28,133 bases of DNA, from the NCBI GenBank assembly GCA_964421355.1, contig CAYQWX010000019.1:1-28133 (forward strand), written 5' to 3'. This document shows positions 16,121 to 24,678 of the stretch, one piece after another. The translations under genes were made by a program, and so were the position numbers. Each line of letters begins with the position of its first letter. Position 1 is the stretch's first letter. Below the pieces are notes generated by a model, which saw only the letters and a program-made list of their open reading frames with translations, did not search any database and had not been told where the DNA came from. This DNA is from JALTDM01 sp964421355 (lineage in GTDB: Bacteria > Bacteroidota > Bacteroidia > Bacteroidales > JALTDM01).

Positions 16121-16942
16121 ATGAAACATATACTTATAATATTTATATTTTTATTCATATCATTGTTAAGTAAAGCAAATAATGATTCTACACAAGTGTG
16201 GGCAGAAGATTCTACGGTGTTTTGTGTAGGCGATACCATAGTATTTCATGCTGCATATTTAGGACAGGACAGCATTGTGCAATGGCAATGGTTTTGGGGT
16301 AATGGAGATTCCACTACAGGAGACTCCATTCAGCCTTATGTATATGATTCCGTAGGTGTTTATACTATTATGGTTGTGTTAAGCGATACTGGAGGAATAG
16401 TAGATACGGCTATTTTGCAAAACTATATTACTGTAAAGGATACAACAATAGATTTTTTGGTTGATAATACATTTCAACCCAATTTTTGTTATTTTTTTAA
16501 AGCCACCGATACTGTCGGAATGTTTGATTGGAATGTAGAGAATCAATGGATATCTGATACTACTTGGACATTATTTTATATATTTAATAATCCTGGGGAA
16601 CAAACAGTTATTTTACGTCAACATATAGCATATAATTGTGTTGTAGAAGTAGAAAAAACAATAAATGTAAGAGATAGTGTGTTGGTACCAAATGTTTTTA
16701 CTCCCAATAATGATGGGATAAATGATTATTTTGAAATAAAAACAAACGGAAGGGATAATTATACACTTACAATATTAAACCGTTATGGTGAAACAATATT
16801 CAGGATAACATCAAAACGTCCATATTGGGACGGACGTACGCCTTCGGGAGAAGAAAATCCAAATGGTGTTTATTACTATTTATTGGAAAATCAAAATGAG
16901 CCTACACAGGTAAAAAAGGGATTTGTATATCTTTTTCGGTAG
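16121..16942 (+). CDS. Secreted PKD-domain protein with type B T9SS / gliding-motility C-terminal domain
   Basis: A small exported protein of 273 residues. It has a signal peptide (about 1-19, LLSKANND at the cleavage region) and a PKD fold (about 24-107, with WQWFWGNGDSTT and YVYDSVGVYTIMVVLSD). A linker carrying DWNVENQWISD is followed by a C-terminal domain (about 187-273) starting VLVPNVFTPNNDGINDYFEI and containing NRYGETIF, WDGR and NGVYYYLL. That C-terminal pattern is the gliding-motility-associated/type B sorting domain that sends proteins across the outer membrane through the type IX system. Proteins with this tail are often far longer, so this one is close to minimal. A glycosyltransferase gene follows 13 bases later. 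Confidence 0.9.
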   Translation: MKHILIIFIFLFISLLSKANNDSTQVWAEDSTVFCVGDTIVFHAAYLGQDSIVQWQWFWGNGDSTTGDSIQPYVYDSVGVYTIMVVLSDTGGIVDTAILQNYITVKDTTIDFLVDNTFQPNFCYFFKATDTVGMFDWNVENQWISDTTWTLFYIFNNPGEQTVILRQHIAYNCVVEVEKTINVRDSVLVPNVFTPNNDGINDYFEIKTNGRDNYTLTILNRYGETIFRITSKRPYWDGRTPSGEENPNGVYYYLLENQNEPTQVKKGFVYLFR

Positions 16943-16955
16943 ATAAATTATTATT

Positions 16956-17996
16956 ATGAGGAAAAATATCAAGCGTATCTTAATAAGTCGAACAGATAAG
17001 CTGGGGGATGTTGTTTTAACATTCCCTATGATAGGTTATTTTAAGAAATTTTATCCTGATACCCAAGTATTCTTTTTAGGACGGAGTTATACAAAACCAT
17101 TAATTGACCTAAATATTAACATAAGGGGCTTTCTAAATTATGATGACATAGAAAAATTACCTAAAGAAGAACAGGTAACCCAGATAAAAAGCTATGGTTT
17201 TGATGCTGTAATACATGTATATCCCGTAAAACAAATAGCTCGTTTGTGTAAAGATGCTAACATTCCGACACGAATAGGAACATCACACCGCTTATACCAT
17301 TGGTTTACTTGTAATAAACTTGTACGTTTTTCTCGTAAAAAATCTAACCTACATGAAGCCCAACTTAATATAAAGCTTCTGAAACCATTTAAAATAAAAG
17401 CTATTCCTAAGGTAAAAGAGTTGCCACAATATTATGGACTGAAGCAACCATATCTTCCACCAGAAAAAAAGATGATAGATTATTATAATGAAAAAATTAA
17501 TATTGATGATTTATTAGATAACAATAGAATTAACCTTCTGATTCATCCCAAATCAGGTGGAAGTGCAGTAGAGTGGGGAACAAAAAACTTTGGGGCATTG
17601 CTTGATTTACTTGATGAAAATAAATATAAACTGTTTCTTACCGGAACAAAAGCCGAAGGGGAAATACTTAAAGATTTTGTGTCATTGTATTCGGATAAAC
17701 TTATAGATGTAGCAGGAGTATTTACTTTGGAACAATTTATATATTTTATAAGCAGGACTGACGGCATAGTAGCGGCAAGTACAGGACCTTTGCATATAGC
17801 AGCGGCTTTTGGTAAATTTGCACTGGGATTATTTGCCCCCAATCGCCCTATACATCCACAGCGATGGGCACCTATTGGGAAAAATGCTTTTTATGTGGCA
17901 GATAATAATTGTAATAAGGGTCCTGATTTCTGTATAAAAAATATTACTGCAGAAAAGGTACATGAAAAGATTAAGTCTTTTTTTGAAAAATCATAA
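16956..17996 (+). CDS. Glycosyltransferase family 9 (heptosyltransferase-like)
   Basis: A GT-B glycosyltransferase of 346 residues resembling ADP-heptose:LPS heptosyltransferases, which act on the cytoplasmic face of the inner membrane during lipopolysaccharide core assembly. The N-terminus RILISRTDKLGDVVLTFPM is the family hallmark. The second half shows LIHPKSGGSAVEWG (about 195) and GIVAASTGPLHIAAAFGK (about 270), the nucleotide-sugar binding region, followed by LGLFAPNRPIHPQRWAPIG. It is cotranscribed with the preceding T9SS-type protein, but a functional link is not evident. The exact sugar donor cannot be determined. Convergent with hydF, 42 bases apart. Confidence 0.9.
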   Translation: MRKNIKRILISRTDKLGDVVLTFPMIGYFKKFYPDTQVFFLGRSYTKPLIDLNINIRGFLNYDDIEKLPKEEQVTQIKSYGFDAVIHVYPVKQIARLCKDANIPTRIGTSHRLYHWFTCNKLVRFSRKKSNLHEAQLNIKLLKPFKIKAIPKVKELPQYYGLKQPYLPPEKKMIDYYNEKINIDDLLDNNRINLLIHPKSGGSAVEWGTKNFGALLDLLDENKYKLFLTGTKAEGEILKDFVSLYSDKLIDVAGVFTLEQFIYFISRTDGIVAASTGPLHIAAAFGKFALGLFAPNRPIHPQRWAPIGKNAFYVADNNCNKGPDFCIKNITAEKVHEKIKSFFEKS

Positions 17997-18026
17997 AATC
18001 GTTATAACTTGCTAAATCATTTTTAC

Positions 18027-18048
18027 TTACTTATATTTTTATAGGTAA
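18027..18048. terminator. Hairpin between the convergent GT9 and hydF genes
   Basis: TTACTTATA (18027-18035), loop TTTT, TATAGGTAA (18040-18048) form nine pairs with one U-G wobble. The hairpin includes the hydF stop codon and lies 30 bases after the GT9 stop, so it could serve both directions. It is AT-rich with no strong T-run, hence low confidence. Confidence 0.3.
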
Positions 18049-19262
18049 ATATCACTTGTAGTATTTTTCACAAACGGTTGTATTGCTCTGTGGAAAACAC
18101 CTTGCACATAAGCTATGGTCATTCCGTAGTTCGATACGGAAATACCAGCATTTATAGCAGGTTGTATCCGGCTTTGCAATTGTTTCCTTGTTACTATACA
18201 TCCTCCACACTGGATAACCATTGCATAATCGCTTAGGTTTGGCAAATCGTTGAGTCCTGATACTACTTTGAAGTCAAGTTTTTTACCTGTAAAGTTTCTT
18301 ATCCAACGCGGTATTTTCACTCTGCCTATATCTTCACAAGATACTTGATGGGTACAAGATTCAAGTAGCAGTATTTTATCTCCGTCTTTTAGTTCTGATA
18401 TTTTGGGAGTTCCTTCTATGTAAGCATAAAAATCTCCTTTTAGTCGTGCTAATACTATGCTAAAGCTTGTAAGTAGAATATCGTTGGGAACAGTCGCGGC
18501 TACTTTGTTGAATGCTTGGCTGTCTGTTATAACTAATTTGGGATTAATATTATATCTAGAAAACACTACATCTAATTCCCGTTCTTTTACTACTATGGCA
18601 ATGGCATCATTATCCAGAATATCACGTATTGTTTGCACTTGTGGGAGAATAAGTCTTCCTTCGGGTGCTTCTTCATCAATGGGTGTAACAAGTACTATTA
18701 AGTCTCCTTGTGTGATAATGTCTCCTAACAAAGAAGGAACTGTATATGACGATGGAGGAAGCATTTCCTTTATGGTTTCAAATATTTCTTTGCAATCTTT
18801 TTGTGTAGCGTTTTTTGCTGAAAATAATATTACTTTTTCATTATTGAAATCTAATTCTGCAGTATCATTGACAGGAGTAATATCTGTTTTGTTTCTGATT
18901 ATGAAAAAAGGTAAATTTTCTTCCTTAAATTTTTTAATTAATTCTTTTTCGTGTTTATTCAAAGTGTTTCCATTGGTTACAAGTATAGCCAAATCTATTT
19001 CCGAGATGGTTTTTATGGTTTTGTTTATCCTTTTTTCCCCGATATTTCCTATATCATCTATACCCGCAGTATCAATTAAAATAACTGAACCGATATCCTT
19101 TATTTCAATAGATTTTTTCACAGGGTCTGTTGTGGTTCCTGGAATTTGAGATACTATAGCTATATCTTGCTCTGCCATAGCATTGATAAGAGAACTTTTG
19201 CCTGCGTTTCTATTCCCAAATATTCCTATGTGCGGTGTATTTTCTTTACCTTTCTTTTTCAT
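18039..19262 (-). CDS. hydF: [FeFe]-hydrogenase H-cluster maturation GTPase HydF
   Basis: HydF is the scaffold GTPase on which the di-iron subcluster of [FeFe]-hydrogenase is built before transfer to the apo-enzyme. In its 407 residues the GTPase domain has the P-loop G16-N-R-N-A-G-K-S, the PGTTTDP switch, DTAGIDD and NKTD. The C-terminal cluster-binding domain carries C303-x-H305 and, 46 residues on, C352-G-G-C355, the HydF 4Fe-4S motif. The residue before C352 is Gln where many HydF have His. Its ATG lies inside the end of aspA (17-base overlap), so translation is coupled. The partner radical SAM genes hydE and hydG and the hydrogenase itself are not in the window. Confidence 0.95.
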   Translation of the reverse strand: MKKKGKENTPHIGIFGNRNAGKSSLINAMAEQDIAIVSQIPGTTTDPVKKSIEIKDIGSVILIDTAGIDDIGNIGEKRINKTIKTISEIDLAILVTNGNTLNKHEKELIKKFKEENLPFFIIRNKTDITPVNDTAELDFNNEKVILFSAKNATQKDCKEIFETIKEMLPPSSYTVPSLLGDIITQGDLIVLVTPIDEEAPEGRLILPQVQTIRDILDNDAIAIVVKERELDVVFSRYNINPKLVITDSQAFNKVAATVPNDILLTSFSIVLARLKGDFYAYIEGTPKISELKDGDKILLLESCTHQVSCEDIGRVKIPRWIRNFTGKKLDFKVVSGLNDLPNLSDYAMVIQCGGCIVTRKQLQSRIQPAINAGISVSNYGMTIAYVQGVFHRAIQPFVKNTTSDIYL

Positions 19263-20721
19263 TTTGAATGAATTTTAGTATTTCTTTTATGGAAAATCCG
19301 TTTTTCATCAAATAGGAAGGTTCTAAAATTTTGTTTAATAGTTCATAGTTAACTATTTGTAATTTTTTGTTTGCTTCAAATATATTTAACTTGTTTTCTT
19401 TCATATACGAAGCGAGTTTCCCTGCTTTTTGGTACCCCACATAAGGAATTAGTGCTGTGGAAAGTGAGGGATTAGTATAAAAATTTTCTATTGCTTTATT
19501 TGAATCTATTTTGAGATTTTGCAATAGATTAGTGTTTATGGTAATATTGGAAGCAATTAGGAGTTTAAGAGATTGTAGAATAGAATGTCCTATAAGAGGT
19601 AGATAAGCGTTTAGGTCTAAATCAGTATTGGCACATAAAGAAGTGATAAGACTATCGTTAGCAAAAATTTGTTGAGAAGCGGAAATTACAAATTCTATAA
19701 TTACAGGATTAATTTTTCCCGGCATAATACTACTTCCCGTTTGGCGTGGCGGTATGCTTAATTCTTTGTGTCCAATGTCGGCAGATAAAAGTCTAATGTC
19801 ATTTGCTATTTTGTGCAATGTGGTTGCATGAGCTTTGAGTATTGCATGTATTTCAACAAAAGGATCAAGATTAGAAGTAGTATCGCTCATATTTTCACTA
19901 CGGGCTATTGGCAAATTGGTCAGCTCTTTCAAAGTATTTACCACTTCCATTATAAAATATGTTGGCACCGTTATTCCTGTTCCTATAGCACTTCCGCCGA
20001 GATTTACTTGCTTTATTCTTTCCCATGCTTTTGACACTCTCCACCAATCGCGTGATAATGCATCGTTATAGTTTGAAAACAGTTTACCATAAGTTGATGG
20101 AACAGCAGCTTGTAGTTGTGTATATGCTATTCTTGGAATGTTTGCCCAAAGGTGTTCTTTTCGTTCTATTGTACTGCGTGTTTTGTTTATTTCTTTTTCC
20201 AGTTTGTTTAGCAGTTGCATTATTGCTATTTTAAGAGCAGTTGGAATTACATCATTGGTAGATTGGTAAATATTGCAATGTTCTATAGGATGTACCACAT
20301 TATATTTACCTGTAGGTAAGTTCATTTTTTGTAAAGTAAGATTTGCTATTATCTCATTGATATTCATATTAATGCTGGTACCTGCTCCACCTTGTATGGC
20401 AGGAACAATAAAATGTTTATACCATTGTCCATTACTTATTTCTGTGGCACTATCAATCATTTTAGATAAAATATGTTCAGAAATAGTTTTAATAGGTAGG
20501 ATTTTTATGTCTATTTTATTTCTTTTTACTGCATCTATAAATTTTTTGTAGGTGATATAACAAGCCTTTTTTACTGTACCTACTGCTTTGTACCAGTCAA
20601 GATCAAAAGCAGGCTGAGAGATAGGGAAGTTTTCTTTTGCTCTAATGGCATTTATTCCATATAAAGCATTAATAGGTATTTTTTTTGTTCCCAAAAAATC
20701 GGTTTCTTCACGATAAGTCAT
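19246..20721 (-). CDS. aspA: Aspartate ammonia-lyase (fumarase/aspartase superfamily)
   Basis: Interconverts aspartate with fumarate plus ammonia. The 491-residue protein has the superfamily regions in order: GGAGTSINMNINEIIAN, YQSTNDVIPTALK, YTQLQAAVP (Q202), NLGGSAIGTG, and the catalytic loop T328-G-S330-S331-I-M-P-G-K336-I-N338. Q202 in TQLQ matches the E. coli aspartase sequence, whereas fumarase C has THLQ, which favours aspartase. The gene overlaps hydF by 17 bases and appears to be the first gene of that pair. From memory, aspA-like genes occur beside hyd maturation genes in other anaerobes, so its ammonia may feed H-cluster assembly; this is inference. Another member of the superfamily is possible. 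Confidence 0.85.
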   Translation of the reverse strand: MTYREETDFLGTKKIPINALYGINAIRAKENFPISQPAFDLDWYKAVGTVKKACYITYKKFIDAVKRNKIDIKILPIKTISEHILSKMIDSATEISNGQWYKHFIVPAIQGGAGTSINMNINEIIANLTLQKMNLPTGKYNVVHPIEHCNIYQSTNDVIPTALKIAIMQLLNKLEKEINKTRSTIERKEHLWANIPRIAYTQLQAAVPSTYGKLFSNYNDALSRDWWRVSKAWERIKQVNLGGSAIGTGITVPTYFIMEVVNTLKELTNLPIARSENMSDTTSNLDPFVEIHAILKAHATTLHKIANDIRLLSADIGHKELSIPPRQTGSSIMPGKINPVIIEFVISASQQIFANDSLITSLCANTDLDLNAYLPLIGHSILQSLKLLIASNITINTNLLQNLKIDSNKAIENFYTNPSLSTALIPYVGYQKAGKLASYMKENKLNIFEANKKLQIVNYELLNKILEPSYLMKNGFSIKEILKFIQNEKER

Positions 20722-20736
20722 GATTTATTTTTATAT

Positions 20737-20744
20737 CAAAGATA
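20737..20744 (-). promoter_or_regulatory. Candidate -7 element for aspA-hydF
   Basis: The minus strand reads TATCTTTG, matching TAnnTTTG, 15 bases upstream of the aspA ATG. The leader would be only about ten bases. No TTG at the -33 spacing. Confidence 0.4.
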
Positions 20745-20805
20745 AATGAAGAAACCTTGATTTGAAAATGATTTTTGTTAGGTTTTCGGTTAAAATAAGT
20801 TTTAG

Positions 20806-20822
20806 GATATTTTCAGAATATC
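20806..20822 (-). terminator. Short hairpin at the end of the GIN-domain gene
   Basis: GATATT, loop TTCAG, AATATC form a perfect 6-bp stem touching the TGA stop of the GIN-domain gene. Only a weak T-rich run follows on the minus strand (CTAAAACTTATTTTAACC). Possible weak terminator. Confidence 0.25.
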
Positions 20823-21618
20823 ATTCACTAAATTTTATTTCACTATTACCACTAATATCTTTATTAAGTTTTTTAGGTTTTTTAGATAGAGTTAAAGTGC
20901 TAATTCCTGAAATATCTGCTGTAAGTGTTTGAATTACCATTAAATAAGCATCGCTATTACCACTAACATCTACCGTAGCCTCTTGTATCGGGATTTGTGC
21001 CATTTTTATTTCACTGGCACCCGATATATTTAATTTGGCTTTTTGTATGTTTTTGCCTTTATTTATAGTAACATCTGATGCTCCTGATATGTCGGCTGTT
21101 AATTTGTTTATTTCTTTTTCAATATTTATTATTTTTAAATCAGATGCTCCGGATATTGTCAAGTTAAGAGTATTGCCGGAGAAGATAGGAATTTTCATAG
21201 AAGAAGCTCCCGATTGATTTACAGACAGTGAGGGAAAAGATATTTTTGAAATGGCAACTAATTCCGAAGAGTAAGAAAGATTAACTTGATTAAGATTATT
21301 TACAAAAATGTTTACAACCGGATAATATTGTGATTCGATAGTTTTCTTTGAATTCCATTTTATCTTAAAAATACCATTGTGAAAAGTGATTTTAAGTAAA
21401 CTTACGAAAATTGAATCTCCTTGGATTTTGACAATAGTTTTAGATTTAGAGTCTGTTTGTTTTAATATAATTTTTACAGGGGCATCTATGTCTATTGCTG
21501 AAAAACGTTTGCCTTCGTAATTTTTTACCACTTTTTTACCAATAGGTTTAATAAATATTTGTGCATTTAATAAGTTTACTAATGAGATAACAGATAGTAT
21601 TATAAAAAGCTTTTTCAT
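20821..21618 (-). CDS. Secreted GIN-domain (DUF2807-type) beta-solenoid protein
   Basis: An exported protein of 265 residues, with a signal peptide MKKLFIILSVISLVNLLNA (1-19). The N-terminal part has GKRFSAIDIDAPVKIILKQ, the usual opening of Bacteroidota head-GIN-domain proteins. The rest is built from about six short strand repeats: ISGASDLKI, ISGASDVTI, ISGASEIKM, VSGNSDAYL, ISGISTLTL, ISGNSEIKF. These predict a right-handed beta-solenoid. The family's function is unknown; an envelope location is likely. The gene has a well-matched promoter of its own and no operon partner. No lipobox cysteine is present, so it is probably periplasmic. Confidence 0.88.
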   Translation of the reverse strand: MKKLFIILSVISLVNLLNAQIFIKPIGKKVVKNYEGKRFSAIDIDAPVKIILKQTDSKSKTIVKIQGDSIFVSLLKITFHNGIFKIKWNSKKTIESQYYPVVNIFVNNLNQVNLSYSSELVAISKISFPSLSVNQSGASSMKIPIFSGNTLNLTISGASDLKIINIEKEINKLTADISGASDVTINKGKNIQKAKLNISGASEIKMAQIPIQEATVDVSGNSDAYLMVIQTLTADISGISTLTLSKKPKKLNKDISGNSEIKFSE

Positions 21619-21635
21619 AGTTTATTTTTTAATGA

Positions 21636-21665
21636 CAAATGTAAAATATTTTTATTGATTTGCAA
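21636..21665 (-). promoter_or_regulatory. Bacteroidota-type promoter for the GIN-domain gene
   Basis: On the minus strand TTG (21665-21663), a 19-base spacer and TACATTTG (21643-21636) match both consensus parts. The ATG follows at 21618, giving a leader of about ten bases. One of the two best promoter matches in the window. Confidence 0.6.
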
Positions 21666-21667
21666 AA

Positions 21668-22606
21668 TCAAAATTTAGTATTACATATTTTACTTGATAA
21701 TATTTGTGCCATTTTCAAGAATGATTGATTACTCCAACCTGCTATATGTGGTGTGATAATAACATTTTCAAGTTTTAGTAGTTTGTCAAGAGTTTCATTT
21801 TGGGAAGAAAATAATTCTTCAAATGTATTTTTTTCATATTCCAAAACATCTAATCCTGCCGCTATTATTTGTTTGTTTTCTATGGCAGTAATCAAATTTT
21901 TTGTATTTACTATTTGTCCTCTTGATGTATTGAGGAATATTATTGGTTTTTTAAATTTATTAAAAAATGAAATGTTAGCCATTTGATTTGTTTCCTCTGT
22001 GAGAGGAATATGTAGTGATAATATGTCTGTATAATTAAATATTGTGGTTAAATCTACTTCTTTCACATAATTGTTGCCAAAATTAGTTTTGTATTTATCA
22101 TAAGCAATTATGTTCACATCAAATCCTATTAACTTTTTTGCAAATGTAGAACCTGTGTTTCCATAACCTATAATTCCGACTGTTTTGCCTTCCAATTCGT
22201 TTCCCCAGTTGGCATTCCTGTTCCATATACCGTTTTTTACTTCTTGTGCCGATTTGCATATTTTATTTGTAAGAGCAAGGAGAAGTCCGAGTGTGTGTTC
22301 TGCTACTGCATTTCTATTTCCTTCTGGTGCATTTAATACTTTTATTCCTTTTTGTTTGCAATAGTTAATATCTATTCCTTCTATACCTGCTCCATAGCGT
22401 GCTATTATTTTTAAGTTTTTGGCTATTGAAAGTATTTCTCTGTCTATTAGCGTTTTACTTCTTACCACCAAAGCATGGTATTGGGCTATTTGGTTTTTTA
22501 TTTCTTCTCTGGTAATATTTGGTGTATATATCGTATGCCACCCGCATTTTTGAAGGTTATCTATTAAATTAGGGTGAATGGTATCTATAATCAAAACTTT
22601 TTTCAT
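21668..22606 (-). CDS. D-2-hydroxyacid dehydrogenase (phosphoglycerate dehydrogenase-like)
   Basis: An NAD-dependent D-isomer-specific 2-hydroxyacid dehydrogenase of 312 residues. The Rossmann motif is GIIGYGNTGSTFAKKL; the catalytic Arg lies in LNTSRGQIVN, the Glu in GLDVLEYEKN and the His in ITPHIAGWSNQS. It lacks the ACT regulatory domain of long SerA proteins. It could be a short 3-phosphoglycerate dehydrogenase for serine synthesis or act on another 2-hydroxyacid; the sequence does not settle this, so I give no symbol. Its ATG overlaps the pyrC stop by four bases (ATGA), making it the last gene of a four-gene operon. No serC is nearby to support a serine pathway. Confidence 0.88.
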   Translation of the reverse strand: MKKVLIIDTIHPNLIDNLQKCGWHTIYTPNITREEIKNQIAQYHALVVRSKTLIDREILSIAKNLKIIARYGAGIEGIDINYCKQKGIKVLNAPEGNRNAVAEHTLGLLLALTNKICKSAQEVKNGIWNRNANWGNELEGKTVGIIGYGNTGSTFAKKLIGFDVNIIAYDKYKTNFGNNYVKEVDLTTIFNYTDILSLHIPLTEETNQMANISFFNKFKKPIIFLNTSRGQIVNTKNLITAIENKQIIAAGLDVLEYEKNTFEELFSSQNETLDKLLKLENVIITPHIAGWSNQSFLKMAQILSSKICNTKF

Positions 22607-23937
22607 CTATCAAATTTTACAGGCATTCCTCTATATGTAGTATTTATTTTACCATTATCAAATATTATTTGTCCGTTGATGATTGTATATTTTATTTTTG
22701 AATGGAAAGTACGTCCTTCAAATGGAGACCACTTGCATTTGTATAACAAAGAATCTTTTGTAATTGTGGTTGTTGCTTCGGTATCTATTATTACAATGTC
22801 GGCAAAATAGCCTTCCCTCAAAAATCCTCTTTTTTCTATATTAAATATTTTGGCAGGATTGTGAGCCATTTTTTCTGCAATGGCAGGCAATGAAACAAAT
22901 CCCATTTTATAAAGTTCTATCATGGCTATTAGCGAATGTTGTATCATAGGAACCCCAGAAGGAGCTTTTAGATAAGATTGTTGTTTTTCTTTAAGAGTAT
23001 GTGGAGCATGGTCGGTTGATACAATATCAACAATATTGGTATTTAGCGATTTTATTAGTTTTTTTCTGTCTTTTTGTGTTTTTGCCGAAGGATTAAATTT
23101 CACTAATGTTCCTAATTCATCATAATTTGTTTCATCAAAGAATAAATGATTTATTACAACTTCTATGGTGATGTTATCTGATTTGTTTTTTTCTACAAAA
23201 TCAAGTTCTTTTGCAGTAGATAGATGTAAGAGGTGAAAAGGTGTATTATGTTTCTGTGCAAGTTTCACTGCAAAAGTAGTTGAGTTAAAACATGCTTCCT
23301 CATTTCTTATTTTGGAATGCCAAGAAATAGGAATGTTTTCTCCAAAATTATTTTTAGCTAATTTTAGGTTTTGTTGTATTATTTGTTCATCTTCACAATG
23401 AGCTACTATTTGTTTGCCAAGTGAAAATATTTGTTGCAATGTATTGATATCATTAACAAGCAAATTTCCGGTAGATGAACCCATAAACACCTTTATAGCA
23501 GGTATTTGAGAAAAGTCTGCTTTGGAAAGCTCGTTTATATTATCATTCGTTGCCCCAATGTATAAAGCATAATTGACAAGTGATTTTTGAGAAACAATTT
23601 TTTGCTTTTCTTGCCAATGTTTTATTGTAGTGGTAGGTGGTTTTACATTTGGCATATCAAAAACAGTGGTTACTCCTCCTGCTACTGCAGCTTGTGATTC
23701 CGTAAAAAAATCTGCTTTTTGAGTTAGTCCTGGTTCACGAAAATGTACATGAGTATCTATTACACCAGGCAAGGCAATATATCCTTCTAAATTTATTATT
23801 CTTATGTTTTTGTTTTCAGGAAAAGATAATACAGGAGTGTCCCAAATTTTTTCAATTTTTTCATTGTTTATAAGTATTGCTCCTTTAAATTCTTTACCTT
23901 CGTTTACTATTAGTATATTATTTAGGAGTAGTTTCAT
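22603..23937 (-). CDS. pyrC: Dihydroorotase
   Basis: Catalyses the ring closure of carbamoyl-aspartate to dihydroorotate in pyrimidine synthesis, in the cytoplasm. The 444-residue length is that of class I enzymes. Metal-site features are D61-T-H63-V-H65-F-R67-E-P-G, the lysine of IKVFMGSSTG (candidate carboxylated residue), the histidines in IVAHCEDE and LLHLSTA, and STDHAPHT near the C-terminal third. The ending VKFDR is intact. It overlaps the glycosyltransferase upstream and the dehydrogenase downstream, each by four bases. No other pyr gene is in the window. Related cyclic amidohydrolases such as allantoinase are alternatives, but FREPG and STDHAPH favour dihydroorotase. Confidence 0.92.
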   Translation of the reverse strand: MKLLLNNILIVNEGKEFKGAILINNEKIEKIWDTPVLSFPENKNIRIINLEGYIALPGVIDTHVHFREPGLTQKADFFTESQAAVAGGVTTVFDMPNVKPPTTTIKHWQEKQKIVSQKSLVNYALYIGATNDNINELSKADFSQIPAIKVFMGSSTGNLLVNDINTLQQIFSLGKQIVAHCEDEQIIQQNLKLAKNNFGENIPISWHSKIRNEEACFNSTTFAVKLAQKHNTPFHLLHLSTAKELDFVEKNKSDNITIEVVINHLFFDETNYDELGTLVKFNPSAKTQKDRKKLIKSLNTNIVDIVSTDHAPHTLKEKQQSYLKAPSGVPMIQHSLIAMIELYKMGFVSLPAIAEKMAHNPAKIFNIEKRGFLREGYFADIVIIDTEATTTITKDSLLYKCKWSPFEGRTFHSKIKYTIINGQIIFDNGKINTTYRGMPVKFDR

Positions 23938-24668
23938 TTTACTTTTTCGTACTTTTCAAACCAACTTCTTATTTTCATACCAATTACTCCCCAAAATGCT
24001 TCGTTAAAAATACCTCCTGTCATTTTAGATGCTCCATTTTTTCTGTCTATAAATATTATAGGAACTTCTTTTATTTTAAATCCATATTTCCAAGCTTTGA
24101 ATTTCATTTCTATTTGGAATCCATATCCTTTCATTTTTATATTGTCCAATCCTATTGTTTCCAATACGGATCTTCTATATGTAACAAATCCTGCCGTAGT
24201 ATCTTTGATATTCATTCCTGTAATAAAGCGTACATAAGCAGATGCATAATATGACATTATTACTCGTCCGATAGGCCAATCAACAACATTTACTCCCGTA
24301 ATATAGCGAGAACCTATTGCCATATCATATCCTTCTTCTGCACATACTTTGTGCATATCAAGTAATTTTTCGGGTGGGTGTGAAAAATCGGCATCCATTT
24401 CGCTTATCAAATCATATTTTCTTTCTATAGCCCATTTGAAACCTGCAATATAAGCAGGACCTAACCCTTCTTTTTTCTTGCGTTCCAATATATGTAATCT
24501 GTCTTGATATTTAGACATCAGATTTTTCACTATTTGTGCTGTACCATCAGGAGAATTATCATCCACTACAAGTATTTCAAATTTTGGATGTAATGGTAAA
24601 GTTACATTTATTATGGCTTCTATATTATCCTTTTCGTTGTAAGTAGGTATAATAACTAAATTTTTCAT
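23934..24668 (-). CDS. Polyprenol-phosphate mannose synthase-like glycosyltransferase (family 2)
   Basis: A GT-A glycosyltransferase of 244 residues resembling dolichol/polyprenol monophosphate mannose synthases, which load a sugar on a lipid carrier at the cytoplasmic membrane face. It shows NLVIIPTYNEKDNI at the N-terminus, VVDDNSPDGTAQIV, EMDADFSHPPEKL (DxD metal site) and the late segment VPIIFIDRKNGASKM. There is no C-terminal membrane domain, so it is the short soluble form. I place the start at 24668, where the protein begins MKNLVIIP as the family does; an ATG eight codons upstream (24692) would overlap the preceding gene. The stop overlaps the pyrC start by four bases. Confidence 0.92.
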   Translation of the reverse strand: MKNLVIIPTYNEKDNIEAIINVTLPLHPKFEILVVDDNSPDGTAQIVKNLMSKYQDRLHILERKKKEGLGPAYIAGFKWAIERKYDLISEMDADFSHPPEKLLDMHKVCAEEGYDMAIGSRYITGVNVVDWPIGRVIMSYYASAYVRFITGMNIKDTTAGFVTYRRSVLETIGLDNIKMKGYGFQIEMKFKAWKYGFKIKEVPIIFIDRKNGASKMTGGIFNEAFWGVIGMKIRSWFEKYEKVK

Positions 24669-24678
24669 AGTAAAATGT

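Noticed and set aside
18457..19149. A 230-codon plus-strand open frame opposite hydF.
   Set aside because: It lies wholly inside the certain hydF gene on the other strand and its translation looks like an antisense artefact.
20116..20118. Gln (Q202) in the aspA product where fumarases have a conserved His, considered as a catalytic loss.
   Set aside because: The E. coli aspartase also reads TQLQ at this place, so Gln is normal for aspartases and in fact supports the assignment.
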